Below are positions 8,339 to 18,874 of a DNA stretch of 64,000 nt, one piece after another. This DNA comes from JALQUL01 sp040382935. GTDB lineage: Bacteria > Pseudomonadota > Gammaproteobacteria > Burkholderiales > Burkholderiaceae_C. Made by a program: the position numbers and the translations under genes. How positions within the stretch are numbered: the first letter of the stretch is position 1; each line of letters starts with the position of its first letter. The stretch spans positions 1 through 64,000 of the forward strand of contig JBEIEP010000014.1 in NCBI GenBank assembly GCA_040382935.1, read 5' to 3'. Under the pieces are notes generated by a model. That model had not been told where the DNA came from. It saw only the letters and a program-made list of their open reading frames with translations, and searched no databases.

Positions 8339-8818
8339 CTACAGTACACCAATAATTTGGACTTCAAACACCACCGGCTCACCGGCCAAGGGATGGTTGA
8401 AATCAAACAGCACCGAGGCGGGCTCGCTTGAATCCACCCCTCTGGTGCCACGCAGTTCCCGCACCACACCGGCATAGCTGCCCGTGCCGTCGGGGGTTGG
8501 AAAGGTCACGACATCCCCCGGGTTGTACTGCTGAAGTGGGTCGGCCATGCGTTTGAGCAAGTCCAGACCCACCCATTGCACCATGTCTGCATTGCGGGGT
8601 CCAAAGGCCAGTGAAGCGCCCACCTCAAAGGTCTTGTGGGCGCCTTCGGAAAGCCCCAAAAGGCATTGCTCCAACGCTGGGGATAACTGGCCCGTTCCGA
8701 ACGAAATCGTGGCCGGATTGGCATTGAAGGTATTCACTACATCACCTTTAGCGCCGCTCAGGCGGTAATGCAAAGTGACAAAAGAGTTCAATTCGATTTG
8801 AGGTGTAGCTGCGGCCAT
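8339..8818 (-). CDS. slpA: FKBP-type peptidyl-prolyl isomerase SlpA/FkpB
   Basis: Cytosolic FKBP of the SlpA/SlyD type, a proline isomerase and chaperone. The 159-residue protein shows SFVTLHYRLS at the start, FGTGQLSPALEQCLLGLSEG (FKBP core), an inserted flap domain, and LFDFNHPLAGEPVVFEV, which is the IF-domain return typical of SlyD-like proteins. The ATG at 8818 is preferred to a TTG eight codons upstream. The gene opens a long minus-strand run ending at tatC and diverges from radC. Confidence 0.9.
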   Translation of the reverse strand: MAAATPQIELNSFVTLHYRLSGAKGDVVNTFNANPATISFGTGQLSPALEQCLLGLSEGAHKTFEVGASLAFGPRNADMVQWVGLDLLKRMADPLQQYNPGDVVTFPTPDGTGSYAGVVRELRGTRGVDSSEPASVLFDFNHPLAGEPVVFEVQIIGVL

Positions 8819-8935
8819 GTGCCCGTTCCAGTAAGGCAGCAATTGTCGCCGGTTTAAGGGGGAAATTTATGGTCTGGTGGCGATCAGGTTGACGTGGGAT
8901 TCACCATATTATTATTTTTGGGGTAAAGTGCGACT

Positions 8936-9619
8936 ATGCAACTGAAACAATTACCCAGCGAGCACCGACCGCGCGAGAAGCTTTTGCGCCTTGGCCCACA
9001 AACTTTGACAGACGCCGAGCTACTGGCCCTTTTGCTGCGCACTGGCCTCAAAGGAAAAAACGTTGTGGCACTGTCCGAACAATTGCTAAGTACGACGGAC
9101 GGATTTGGTAGCCTCACCGCCTTGCTGGGTGCCTCGATGAAGGAATTGCGCCAAACCAAAGGTTTGGGACCGGCCAAGTGTGCAGAGTTGATCGCCGTGC
9201 TGGAGCTGGCCAAGCGTGCATTGGCCGAGCAGTTGCGTGCGCGAGAGGTGTTTCAATCCCCCGACTCGGTCAAGCAATTCCTCCGGATTCATTTAGGCGA
9301 TAAACCTCATGAGGTGTTTGGTGTTATGTTTTTAGATGCGCAAAATCGCTTGATTGCCTGGGAAGAAATGTTCAGGGGCACATTGAATCAGGCCAGTGTT
9401 TATCCCCGGGAGGTGGTACTCAGGGGCCTGTTTCATCATGCCAGCGCGGTGGTATTGAGCCATAACCATCCCAGTGGCCGGGTCGAGGCGTCTCGGGCCG
9501 ACGAACTGATGACCCATTCGCTCAAGTCTGCGCTGGCGCTGGTGGACATCCGGGTGCTGGACCACATCATTGTCGGCCCGGGTGCGGCCACTTCAATGGC
9601 AGAATCGGGTTTGATGTAG
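8936..9619 (+). CDS. radC: RadC-family JAB1/MPN domain protein
   Basis: The 227-residue protein has an N-terminal helix-hairpin-helix region (about residues 20-95, with KGLGPAKCAEL) and a C-terminal JAMM metalloprotease-like domain with LSHNHPSGRVEASRAD, where two His and one Asp should bind zinc. The family was named for a DNA-repair phenotype later attributed to another gene, so its function is not settled. It diverges from slpA, the usual arrangement in this group of bacteria. Confidence 0.92.
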   Translation: MQLKQLPSEHRPREKLLRLGPQTLTDAELLALLLRTGLKGKNVVALSEQLLSTTDGFGSLTALLGASMKELRQTKGLGPAKCAELIAVLELAKRALAEQLRAREVFQSPDSVKQFLRIHLGDKPHEVFGVMFLDAQNRLIAWEEMFRGTLNQASVYPREVVLRGLFHHASAVVLSHNHPSGRVEASRADELMTHSLKSALALVDIRVLDHIIVGPGAATSMAESGLM

Positions 9620-9683
9620 ATGTAAAGATGGGCGCCAGTGGTAAAAAAACTTGGGCCAAGCCCACTGTTTGAGGCCCTCGTTC

Positions 9684-10334
9684 ATGGAAAAATTGACCCC
9701 GGCAGAGCAATTGAAACGACTGCGGCAGACCTTGCAAGCCGAACAGGCCCGGTTTGCCGCGGAACAAGCCAGGCAAGCAGAACAGGCAGCGCGATTGGCC
9801 CGGCAGTCTCGTTTGTTTGCCGACGCGGTAGGCAAAGTGACCGCACTTGCCAGCCCGACCCGCGCGCCAGTTGCCCCAAGCCCGCCAGAGCCCATTGCAA
9901 GGCAACGTGCACGGGACGAGGCCAACGCGCTAAAAGAGTCGTTGAGCGACGTGTTTGAGCCCCACGCTCTGCTAGATACAGACGATGCTTTGAGCTTTAG
10001 CCGACCCGGCGTAGGGGCAGACGTGATGCGCAAGCTGCGCAAAGGCCATTGGCAAATACAAGCCCATCTTGACCTGCACGGCCTGCGGCAAGATGAGGCG
10101 CGAGAAGCGGTAGGCCAGTTCGTGCGCGATAGCCATAAGGCGGGGCTAAGGTGTGTTCGGGTTGTTCACGGCAAGGGGCTGGGCAGCGAAGGGAAAACGC
10201 CGGTGCTAAAGGCTAAGGTGCCGCGGTGGTTGGCCCAAAAACAAGAGGTCATCGCCTATGTCCAAGCGCAGCCTCTGCATGGCGGCGCCGGGGCCTTGTT
10301 GGTGCTGCTGAACGTTGGGCGCCAAAGCGCATAG
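9684..10334 (+). CDS. Smr domain protein
   Basis: A 216-residue protein with a basic, alanine/glutamine-rich coiled N-terminal half (AEQARFAAEQARQAEQAAR) and a C-terminal Smr (small MutS-related) domain from about residue 125: DLHGLRQDEAR, then VVHGKGLGSEGKTPVLK, a proposed endonuclease or RNA-binding fold. In E. coli the related SmrB cleaves mRNA at collided ribosomes; whether this protein does is inference. I use the ATG at 9684 behind GAGG; a TTG at 9651 is also in frame. Converges on the truncated haemoglobin gene. Confidence 0.88.
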   Translation: MEKLTPAEQLKRLRQTLQAEQARFAAEQARQAEQAARLARQSRLFADAVGKVTALASPTRAPVAPSPPEPIARQRARDEANALKESLSDVFEPHALLDTDDALSFSRPGVGADVMRKLRKGHWQIQAHLDLHGLRQDEAREAVGQFVRDSHKAGLRCVRVVHGKGLGSEGKTPVLKAKVPRWLAQKQEVIAYVQAQPLHGGAGALLVLLNVGRQSA

Positions 10335-10361
10335 CACTTTGAATTGGCAACACAGTGGGCT

Positions 10362-10751
10362 TTACTGATTTCTCATCCAATCTGCGGTCTGAAAAAACGA
10401 CGCATTGAGCCGCAGCCTTAATTCGTTGTCCAACCCTGTATCTTGCATCGCCTGGTCCATGCATTGCAGCCACTGGTCGCGCTCCTCTATGCCTATCGAA
10501 AAAGGAAGGTGGCGCGCGCGCAGCCGCGGATGACCAAACGCCTGCTCATACAAGGGCGGGCCACCCATCCATCCTGACAGGAACATTTCAAGCCGCTGGC
10601 GGGCAGTCTCCAGATCGCTGCCATGTCTGGAACGCAAAACCTGGTAGGCCGGCTCCATCTCCATCAGGTCATAGAACCGTTGCACCAGCCGGTGCAACGG
10701 TGCCTGCCCCCCAAGACGCTCATAAACCGTTTGCAAGTGTTCTTGACTCAT
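10362..10751 (-). CDS. Group II truncated haemoglobin (TrHbO type)
   Basis: Small cytosolic haem protein that binds O2 or NO. The 129 residues match the 2-on-2 globin length. The proximal histidine is in GHPRLRARHLPF, the tryptophan typical of group II at G8 is in QWLQCMDQAM, and the YDLME and GGPPLYEQ segments match the family. It lies 28 bases upstream of the stop of the plus-strand Smr gene (convergent) and just downstream of the FtsX permease gene, possibly co-transcribed with it. Confidence 0.9.
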   Translation of the reverse strand: MSQEHLQTVYERLGGQAPLHRLVQRFYDLMEMEPAYQVLRSRHGSDLETARQRLEMFLSGWMGGPPLYEQAFGHPRLRARHLPFSIGIEERDQWLQCMDQAMQDTGLDNELRLRLNASFFQTADWMRNQ

Positions 10752-10779
10752 AGGGAAAGGTCGAGGTGACCAGTGTGGA

Positions 10780-13308
10780 TCAGCCCAATTGCCTCAGCGA
10801 TTCGATAACCGGGCGGGAGGTAATGCCCCTTAAGGCGAAGGTTCCAGCCGCCAAGGACAAAACGACACCCGCACCCAATCCCAACACGGCGCTCATCCAT
10901 GAAAAAGACCACGCAAAATCGAACACATAGCGTGACAACAAGAGGGCTATTGCATTGGCGACCAGGCAGGCGACACCACCGGCCAACGCACCTAGCAAAC
11001 ACAATTCGGTGCGTTGCACTTTAATCAGCAGTGACCGTGATGCGCCCATGGCGCGCATCACGCTTAGCTCGTGCAAGCGCTCTGCGCGGGTGCCTGACAA
11101 TGAGGTGGCCACCACCCACATTCCGGCCACCAAGGTAAACGAAAACAACAACTCGACCGCGGTAATTACTTGTTGCAATACCTTTTGCAACTGCATCACG
11201 GTTTGCCGGGTGTCAACAATCGTGATATTGGGAAACTGTTGTACGAGTTGACGGTCCAGTTGACTGCCCGATGGCACCTTCAACGTTGCCATCAAGGTTT
11301 GCGGAAAATCAGGCAAATTATGGGCTGGATAGAGTGCAAAGAAGTTGGCTCGCATGGAGCTCCAATCGACCTTGCGCACGCTGGTCACCCGCACTTCACT
11401 GGTCACCCCAGCGACATCGAACACGAGGGCGTCGCCCAACTTCAAACCCAGGGTCTGGGCAATGCCCTCCTCCATGCTGATGGCCCCCGCCTCGTTCGGT
11501 TGCCACTGGCCACTCACCAGTTGGTTGTGGGCAGGCAGTGTGGCAGAGGTGGACAGGTTGAACTCTCTATCGACCAGGCGCTTGGCGCGTTGGTCCGTGA
11601 ACTGCTCTGCACCAACGTCCTTCCCGTTGATTTGCACCAAGCGTCCGCGAATCATGGGGTACAAGTCCATGATCTGGGCTTGGCCTTGATTTAGCGCAGC
11701 CTGAAACGCTAAAGACTGTTCTGGCAACACGTTAATAACGAATCGGTCAGGCGCACTCGCCCCACTGTTCTTGCGCCATTCCTGTACCAAATCAGTTCTT
11801 AACAACACCAGCAAAAGCATCGCCAGCAAACCAAACGACAAACTGGCCACCTGAAATGATGTAGCTACAGGTGACGCGGCCAACTGGCGACAGGCAATTT
11901 TGGCCCAGGTGGGAACGGCCGCCGCACCGACCAAGCGCCGCAACCCGCGCACCGCGCCGTAGGCGGTGGCAACAAAAACAACCCCAGCAAATGCAAATCC
12001 GAGTAATACGATGGCGGTGAGTGCTAGGTCTTGCGCTACCCAACCCAAGATAAGCGCTAAACCAGCGCCCGCGGCCATCAAACTCAAGCCCATAGCCGCC
12101 TTGGGCGGACCCAGATCCCGCCTAAGAACGCGGTTGGTAGGAACCTTGGCCAATTGAACAAGGGGTGCCAAGCCCAACGCCACAACGAGCAGAATACCGA
12201 CCCCCATGCCCAGCACTATGGGTCGCCACGATGGCAATGGCAAACTCATCTGTACAAGCCCACCTACGGCGTTGGCCAAGGCCAGTTGCACCGTGTACCC
12301 CAGCACCACGCCTACCCCACTGGCGACGATAGCCAAGGTCAGCAGTTCCACCGCGTAGAGGCCAACGATGCCCGCTTGTGAGATTCCAAAAACCCGCAAC
12401 AATGCGCAGGCGCGCAGGCGCGCGTGCGCAAACTGTCGCATGGCGACGGCCAGTGCTACGGCCGCGATCAAGGCCGCCAATAAGGTCACCAAATTGAGAA
12501 AAGCGCCTGCGCGGCTCAGTGTTTGGGTCATTTCCGGACGGCCACTTTCAAGGGACTCCAATCGCACGCCTTTCAAGGCCGTGCCGGTCGCGTCCAGGGC
12601 TTGCCGGGTCCACTGTTGAAACTCGGCTAGGCTCTTGCGCGAGTCGGATGAATCTTGGGGTGCGGCCACCGCTAGGCGGTAACTGACACGGCTGGCGGGT
12701 TGTATGAGTCCGGTATCTACAACATCGTCCCAATTCATCAGGACCCGCGGTGCGAAATTGGCAAACCCTGCCCCTCGGTCGGGCTCGCTCACAACGATGC
12801 GACTCACCTGAAACCCTCTGTCGCCCAGCCGAACCTGATCACCTACCTGAATACCCAGCGCGTCCAATAGCGCAGGGTCCACCCATACCGTTCCTTTTTC
12901 TGGTGGCCCGGCAGCTGGTAGGGCGCTAGCGCCAACGCCTTGAGCCAGCAGCATTTGGCCGCGTAACGGATAGCCTGGCCCAACCGCTTTTAGCGATACC
13001 AATTTTGTTTGTGCCTGCTCGCCACGGTCACTTTGAGCCATGGTGGGAAATACAACTATGGAGGTGAAAGAAAGCGAACGGGCAAGTGCCTGGTCTTTAA
13101 ATGACGAGGGCAGTGGGTTGTCGCTAGAAACCACCACATCGCCACCTAACAACTGCGCCGCATCGCGCGCCAACCCTATAGTTAAGCGGTCAGAAAAGAA
13201 CGCAACGGTGGTCAACGAGGAAACAGCCAATACCAAGGCACCTGCGATCATCCAAAGATCGCCCGCCCGCAGGTCCCGGCGTAACTGGCTCCAACCCAAA
13301 CTGATCAT
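10780..13308 (-). CDS. FtsX-like ABC transporter permease (YbbP type)
   Basis: An 842-residue inner-membrane permease of the MacB/FtsX superfamily with two FtsX domains: an N-terminal helix and large periplasmic loop, membrane helices at about 280-430, a second loop, and three closing helices at about 720-830. It resembles E. coli YbbP, which works with the ATPase YbbA and is linked to lipoprotein or lipid extraction. No ATPase gene adjoins it here. I start at the ATG at 13308 (MISLGWSQLRRDLRAGDL); the open frame upstream to 13458 lacks similarity. Confidence 0.88.
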   Translation of the reverse strand: MISLGWSQLRRDLRAGDLWMIAGALVLAVSSLTTVAFFSDRLTIGLARDAAQLLGGDVVVSSDNPLPSSFKDQALARSLSFTSIVVFPTMAQSDRGEQAQTKLVSLKAVGPGYPLRGQMLLAQGVGASALPAAGPPEKGTVWVDPALLDALGIQVGDQVRLGDRGFQVSRIVVSEPDRGAGFANFAPRVLMNWDDVVDTGLIQPASRVSYRLAVAAPQDSSDSRKSLAEFQQWTRQALDATGTALKGVRLESLESGRPEMTQTLSRAGAFLNLVTLLAALIAAVALAVAMRQFAHARLRACALLRVFGISQAGIVGLYAVELLTLAIVASGVGVVLGYTVQLALANAVGGLVQMSLPLPSWRPIVLGMGVGILLVVALGLAPLVQLAKVPTNRVLRRDLGPPKAAMGLSLMAAGAGLALILGWVAQDLALTAIVLLGFAFAGVVFVATAYGAVRGLRRLVGAAAVPTWAKIACRQLAASPVATSFQVASLSFGLLAMLLLVLLRTDLVQEWRKNSGASAPDRFVINVLPEQSLAFQAALNQGQAQIMDLYPMIRGRLVQINGKDVGAEQFTDQRAKRLVDREFNLSTSATLPAHNQLVSGQWQPNEAGAISMEEGIAQTLGLKLGDALVFDVAGVTSEVRVTSVRKVDWSSMRANFFALYPAHNLPDFPQTLMATLKVPSGSQLDRQLVQQFPNITIVDTRQTVMQLQKVLQQVITAVELLFSFTLVAGMWVVATSLSGTRAERLHELSVMRAMGASRSLLIKVQRTELCLLGALAGGVACLVANAIALLLSRYVFDFAWSFSWMSAVLGLGAGVVLSLAAGTFALRGITSRPVIESLRQLG

Positions 13309-13346
13309 TGTGCGACTATGGTTTTGGGGTAGAAAAAAACAGTGCG

Positions 13347-14039
13347 TTACCCATTTGCCTGACGGGACTTTCGGGCGGTCCACTGCCCCAAACCCAACAC
13401 GCCACCAATGGCCAATGCATAAACGCACCAACGCAGAAAGGGAAAATCTCCATCCCAAGAGGTAAAGGCTTCTTTAAGCATGGGTTCGTTCAATACCATA
13501 TGTGAGGCGGTGTAAGCCAGAACCGCTGCGCCCAGTTGGATGATCACAGGCCATTTTTCGACCAGCTTGAGCACCAGCGAGCTGCCAAACACCACGATGG
13601 GCACGCTGATCAACAGACCAATGATGACCAGGTCAAACGAACCGTGCGCCGCACCGGCCACGCCCAGAACATTGTCAACACCCATGAGTGCATCGGCTAT
13701 GACAATGGTTTTCATTGCGCCCCAAAAGGTTGTGGCCCTTACATCCCCATGGTCTTGGTCGCCGCTGTCCACCAACAAGCGATAGGCTATCCAAAGCAAA
13801 CCCAGACCCCCAACCAGCATGAGGCCTGGAATCTTTAGCAGCCAAACCACCGTAACGGTCATGATGGAGCGAATGATGATCGCGCCTACTGTGCCCCACA
13901 CGATGGCTTTCTTTTGCAAATGGGTGGGCAGGCTACGTGCAGCCAAGGCAATAACGATGGCGTTATCGCCCGCGAGAACCAAATCGATAAGGATGATCGT
14001 CAACAGGGCTGACCACCATGGGGCTGATAAAAATTCCAC
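13347..14039 (-). CDS. TerC-family integral membrane protein (YjbE type)
   Basis: A 230-residue protein with about seven membrane helices. The TerC motifs are clear: LIDLVLAGDNAIVIALAA in the first helix and VIADALMGVDNVLGVAG in the fourth; each carries the Asp-Asn pair thought to handle metal ions such as Mn2+. The start is GTG at 14039, with GGAG six bases upstream. I looked for a yybP-ykoY (manganese) riboswitch in the 160 bases upstream and could not find its conserved core. Confidence 0.87.
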   Translation of the reverse strand: MEFLSAPWWSALLTIILIDLVLAGDNAIVIALAARSLPTHLQKKAIVWGTVGAIIIRSIMTVTVVWLLKIPGLMLVGGLGLLWIAYRLLVDSGDQDHGDVRATTFWGAMKTIVIADALMGVDNVLGVAGAAHGSFDLVIIGLLISVPIVVFGSSLVLKLVEKWPVIIQLGAAVLAYTASHMVLNEPMLKEAFTSWDGDFPFLRWCVYALAIGGVLGLGQWTARKSRQANG

Positions 14040-14198
14040 AAAAAACTCCGAGTTGTGCCAAACAATATCCCCGACGGGGTGCTGTCATTGGGAGCCATTT
14101 TAGAGCAAAGGGTGGTCTTCGTCGAAAAGGCCTAAGTCAGCCTGCAATTCGACGGTCTCGTTTACGGATCGCGGTGAATAAAAAGGCAATTCGGTGGG

Positions 14199-15734
14199 TT
14201 ACCGGGGCACAATGAATACCGAATCTTCTTGCACTTGGTCCTCTGACAAGGTGTTTCGCACTTTAAAGACTATCGCATGGGATCCACTGCTGGCCACCTG
14301 CGCCGGTGCCTGAACCCGCACCGCCACCCAGCGCGACTGGGTGGATTCCACCTGCACAGTGGGATCGGTGGTCACGCTCAGACCTTGTAATCCTTCTACG
14401 CTGATCTCATAACGCTGCAATTGTTCAGCGGCATTCATGATCTGAAGGCTGTACACGTTTTCTATTTTTCCAGCGTCCACTTCACGGGCCAGCATGCCTC
14501 GGTCGCGCACCACGTCCACCTTGAATGGCGTACGCAAAGCCAGGCTAACGCCCATCGCCAAAATAATCGTCCAAAGAATAGCGGTGTACACCAACACCCT
14601 GGGCCGAAACACATGGGCCAGGGTCTGACGGGCCGTCCAGTGGTTGTTAACGGCGTTTTGGGTGGAGTACCTCACCAGTCCGCGTGCGTAGCCTACCTTG
14701 TCCATTACCGTGTCACACACGTCAGCGCATGCCCCACAGCCTATGCATTCGTATTGCAGGCCTTTGCGTATATCAATACCTGTGGGGCAGACCTGCACGC
14801 ACAAACTGCAATCGACACAGGCCCCCAGATTGAGCGTCTTTAGATCAGCCTTTTTGGAGCGCGCGCCACGGGGTTCACCGCGTTGCGCGTCGTAGGTCAC
14901 GATCAGCGTGTCTTTGTCAAACATGGCGCTTTGAAAGCGCGCATAGGGGCACATGTGTTTGCAGACCTGCTCGCGCATAAAGCCCGCGTTACCGTAGGTG
15001 GCAAACCCATAGAAAACAGTCCAAAACGCTTCCCAACTGCCCATTTGAAGTGCCAGCAACTCCTGACCCAACACGCGTACAGGGGTGAAGTACCCCACGA
15101 ACGAGAAGCCCGTCCAAAAGGCCACCGCGAGCCATAGGCCGTGTTTGGCCGATTTGCGACTGATTTTGTCCACACTCCAGGCGCCAGCATCGCGTCGCAT
15201 ACGGGCCGAGCGGTCGCCTTCGGCAAGTTTCTCAAGCCATAAAAACATCTCGGTGTAAACGGTTTGCGGGCAGGCGTACCCACACCACAGGCGACCCGCA
15301 ACCGCCGTAAACAAAAAAAGCGACAAGGCGGAAATAATCAAAAGACCCGTCAGGTAGATGAAGTCCTGCGGATACAGCACCAAACCAAAGATGTAAAACC
15401 GCCTGGCACCCAGGTCAAACAGCACGGCCTGGCGCTGACCCCATTCCAACCACGGCAATCCGTAAAACACCAACTGGGTGAGAAACACCATGCCCCACCG
15501 CCATTGTGAGAACAGGCCACTCACACTACGGGGATAGATTTTTTTATGCGCCTCGTACAGTGAAACGAGTTCACCCTCGGACGCGTCGCGGCCAGCGGCT
15601 GCTACCAGCGCAATGGGAATGACTTTTTTGGGCGGCTCGCCATTTTTGGGCTCTGGTGTGGTCACGGGGGGTACCTGAATCGAATAGCGATCGCTTCTGT
15701 CTATATAAGCGTTCACTTTATCAACAAGACACAA
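14199..15734 (-). CDS. ccoG: Cytochrome c oxidase accessory protein CcoG (FixG/RdxA)
   Basis: Membrane iron-sulphur protein needed for assembly of cbb3-type cytochrome c oxidase, acting as a copper reductase. Visible are membrane helices in the first half, WCGYACPQTVYTEMF, CKHMCPYARFQ, two 4Fe-4S ferredoxin motifs (CVDCSLCVQVCP and CIGCGACADVCD at about 300-345), and a C-terminal periplasmic Ig-like domain. The start is unsure: TTG at 15734 is the longest frame, and GTG at 15716 or later is possible. No cco structural genes are in the window. A TTGAT half-site upstream is too poor to claim an Fnr box. Confidence 0.92.
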   Translation of the reverse strand: MCLVDKVNAYIDRSDRYSIQVPPVTTPEPKNGEPPKKVIPIALVAAAGRDASEGELVSLYEAHKKIYPRSVSGLFSQWRWGMVFLTQLVFYGLPWLEWGQRQAVLFDLGARRFYIFGLVLYPQDFIYLTGLLIISALSLFLFTAVAGRLWCGYACPQTVYTEMFLWLEKLAEGDRSARMRRDAGAWSVDKISRKSAKHGLWLAVAFWTGFSFVGYFTPVRVLGQELLALQMGSWEAFWTVFYGFATYGNAGFMREQVCKHMCPYARFQSAMFDKDTLIVTYDAQRGEPRGARSKKADLKTLNLGACVDCSLCVQVCPTGIDIRKGLQYECIGCGACADVCDTVMDKVGYARGLVRYSTQNAVNNHWTARQTLAHVFRPRVLVYTAILWTIILAMGVSLALRTPFKVDVVRDRGMLAREVDAGKIENVYSLQIMNAAEQLQRYEISVEGLQGLSVTTDPTVQVESTQSRWVAVRVQAPAQVASSGSHAIVFKVRNTLSEDQVQEDSVFIVPR

Positions 15735-15924
15735 CGGGCAGCATGAGATAGATCAAAGGATCTTTAAACAGGGTTTCTAAAGTGCGCCTAGACCTTTGCG
15801 GGCGGTGGCATGGGTACGATGGCCCAACCGCCGACTTGGTCTAAGATGCGCCTACGACAGATAGTTGCACCACTGCTAGGCACTAGCGTGGTGACCGGTC
15901 GGTCTTAACCCCAGGAGTAATGCC

Positions 15925-16548
15925 TTGAAACTCTACATGGCCCAACGGGCCCCCAATCCACGCCGAGTGGCCCTATTTTTGGCAGAAAAAGGCGTCGCAG
16001 ACATTCCTATGGAGATGGTCAACTTAAACCAAGGTGACCACCGCACAGGCGCCTTCCTTGCCAAAAGTCCTTTGGCCAAGGTGCCTGCGCTTGAGCTAAC
16101 AGACGGCCGGGTACTCACAGAAACCCGGGCCATTTGCACTTACTTTGAAGGGCTGTACCCAGAACCCAACCTGATGGGTGACGGCTTTGAAGAACGCGCA
16201 TTTATAGAAATGGCGGACCGCCGCATCGAGTTGTACTTAATGGTCGGGTTCGGCCAAGCCATACGCCACACCCACCCCGGCTTGGCTGTGTTGGAGCAAC
16301 CGCAGTTCCCAGACTTTGGACAATCGCAAGCGGAAAAAGCCACCGCTGTGGCAAGGTGGCTGGATGGTGTGCTCACGGAACAACCCTATGTGGCGGGACA
16401 GCGCTTTACCATTGCCGATATCACCGCCTTTTGCGCCCTGGAATTTGCCCGAGGCCTACTTAAATTTGTGCCGGGTGAGCACGGAATGCCGCATTTGCAG
16501 GCCTACCGCGACCGTTGGATGCAACGCGATTGTGCCAAAGTGATGTAA
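15925..16548 (+). CDS. Glutathione S-transferase family protein
   Basis: A 207-residue cytosolic GST. The N-terminal thioredoxin-like domain (KLYMAQRAPNPRRVALFLAEKG, then LAKVPALELTDGRVLTETRAIC with the glutathione-binding VPAL and ET elements) is followed by an all-helical domain with GQRFTIADITAF. The substrate cannot be told. The start is a TTG at 15925 with AGGAG seven bases upstream; an ATG at 15921 is out of frame and would stop at once. Confidence 0.88.
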   Translation: MKLYMAQRAPNPRRVALFLAEKGVADIPMEMVNLNQGDHRTGAFLAKSPLAKVPALELTDGRVLTETRAICTYFEGLYPEPNLMGDGFEERAFIEMADRRIELYLMVGFGQAIRHTHPGLAVLEQPQFPDFGQSQAEKATAVARWLDGVLTEQPYVAGQRFTIADITAFCALEFARGLLKFVPGEHGMPHLQAYRDRWMQRDCAKVM

Positions 16549-16652
16549 GTAGCGTCCCGGTGTACGACAAAATCCACCTCAAAATGGTAGCTCATTTGCA
16601 CGATTCGAAGGCTTAGAAGCACCCAATCCTTCATCAATTTGGCCGACCACCC

Positions 16653-16681
16653 CTTGAACTTGGCGAAAATAGCCTTATTAT
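16653..16681 (+). promoter_or_regulatory. groESL promoter
   Basis: TTGAAC (16654-16659) and TATTAT (16676-16681) are 16 bases apart and fit a sigma-70 promoter. The same bases start CTTGAA (16653-16658), which fits a sigma-32 -35 box, with a poorer CCTTATTA -10. The CIRCE element begins at the last base of the -10 hexamer, so HrcA bound there would block this promoter. Confidence 0.6.
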
Positions 16682-16707
16682 TAGCACTCGCCCGCAGTGA
16701 GTGCTAA
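16681..16707 (+). promoter_or_regulatory. CIRCE element (HrcA operator)
   Basis: TTAGCACTC, nine bases, then GAGTGCTAA: a perfect match to the consensus CIRCE inverted repeat. It lies 97 bases upstream of groES, over the start-site region of the promoter. It predicts repression of groESL by HrcA, whose gene is not in the window. Confidence 0.97.
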
Positions 16708-16803
16708 TAACTCGCGAACTGCGATGCGGGTTAGCCCTAGGCCTTGTTTGGCCAACAAGTGGCTTTCCACCCCTTTTTGTTATTTTTAGACTAGGAGAAG
16801 TCA

Positions 16804-17091
16804 ATGAAACTGCGCCCTTTACACGACCGCGTGATTGTTAAACGCGTCGAAAACGAAACCAAAACCGCCTCTGGCATCGTCATCCCTGACAGCGCCGCAG
16901 AGAAGCCAGACCAAGGCGAAGTCCTGGCCGTAGGCCCAGGCCGCAAGAACGACAAAGGCGAATTAGGCGCCATGTCGGTCAAGGTTGGCGACCGCGTTTT
17001 GTTTGGCAAGTACAGCGGTCAAACCGTGAAGATTGACGGCGACGAGCTGTTGGTCATGAAAGAAGACGACCTGTTCGCGGTTGTTGGCTAA
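16804..17091 (+). CDS. groES: Co-chaperonin GroES
   Basis: Ten-kilodalton lid of the GroEL folding chamber. At 95 residues it has the expected MKLRPLHDRVIVKRVENETKTASGI start, the mobile loop at about 16-32, and the KYSGQTVKIDGDELLVMKEDD end. AGGAGA sits just upstream of the ATG. First gene of the CIRCE-controlled groESL operon, 28 bases before groEL. Confidence 0.98.
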   Translation: MKLRPLHDRVIVKRVENETKTASGIVIPDSAAEKPDQGEVLAVGPGRKNDKGELGAMSVKVGDRVLFGKYSGQTVKIDGDELLVMKEDDLFAVVG

Positions 17092-17119
17092 TTTTAGAAA
17101 CATTTAGGAGAATATCAAC

Positions 17120-18772
<1,653 letters not shown>

Positions 18773-18823
18773 AAACCCGGCCCTTGAGACCAATGGCTTA
18801 AAGCGGTTGGCCTCTTCACTCAA

Positions 18824-18857
18824 AGCCCGGTCAGGTTTGCGCCTGACCGGGCTTTTT
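18824..18857 (+). terminator. Intrinsic terminator of groESL
   Basis: Perfect 12-bp stem (18824-18835 with 18842-18853), six-base loop and a run of T at 18853-18857. It lies about 50 bases after the groEL stop. An AAA on the other side lets it also serve the convergent M48 gene. Confidence 0.93.
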
Positions 18858-18874
18858 CATTGGCGAGTGCAGAC

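Noticed and set aside
14040..14198. yybP-ykoY manganese riboswitch before the TerC gene
   Set aside because: Expected from the family, but conserved core not found; only a short CCCCG-TC-CGGGG hairpin is present.
15735..15790. Fnr (Anr) box upstream of ccoG
   Set aside because: Only one TTGAT half-site with a poor second half; below what I would call.
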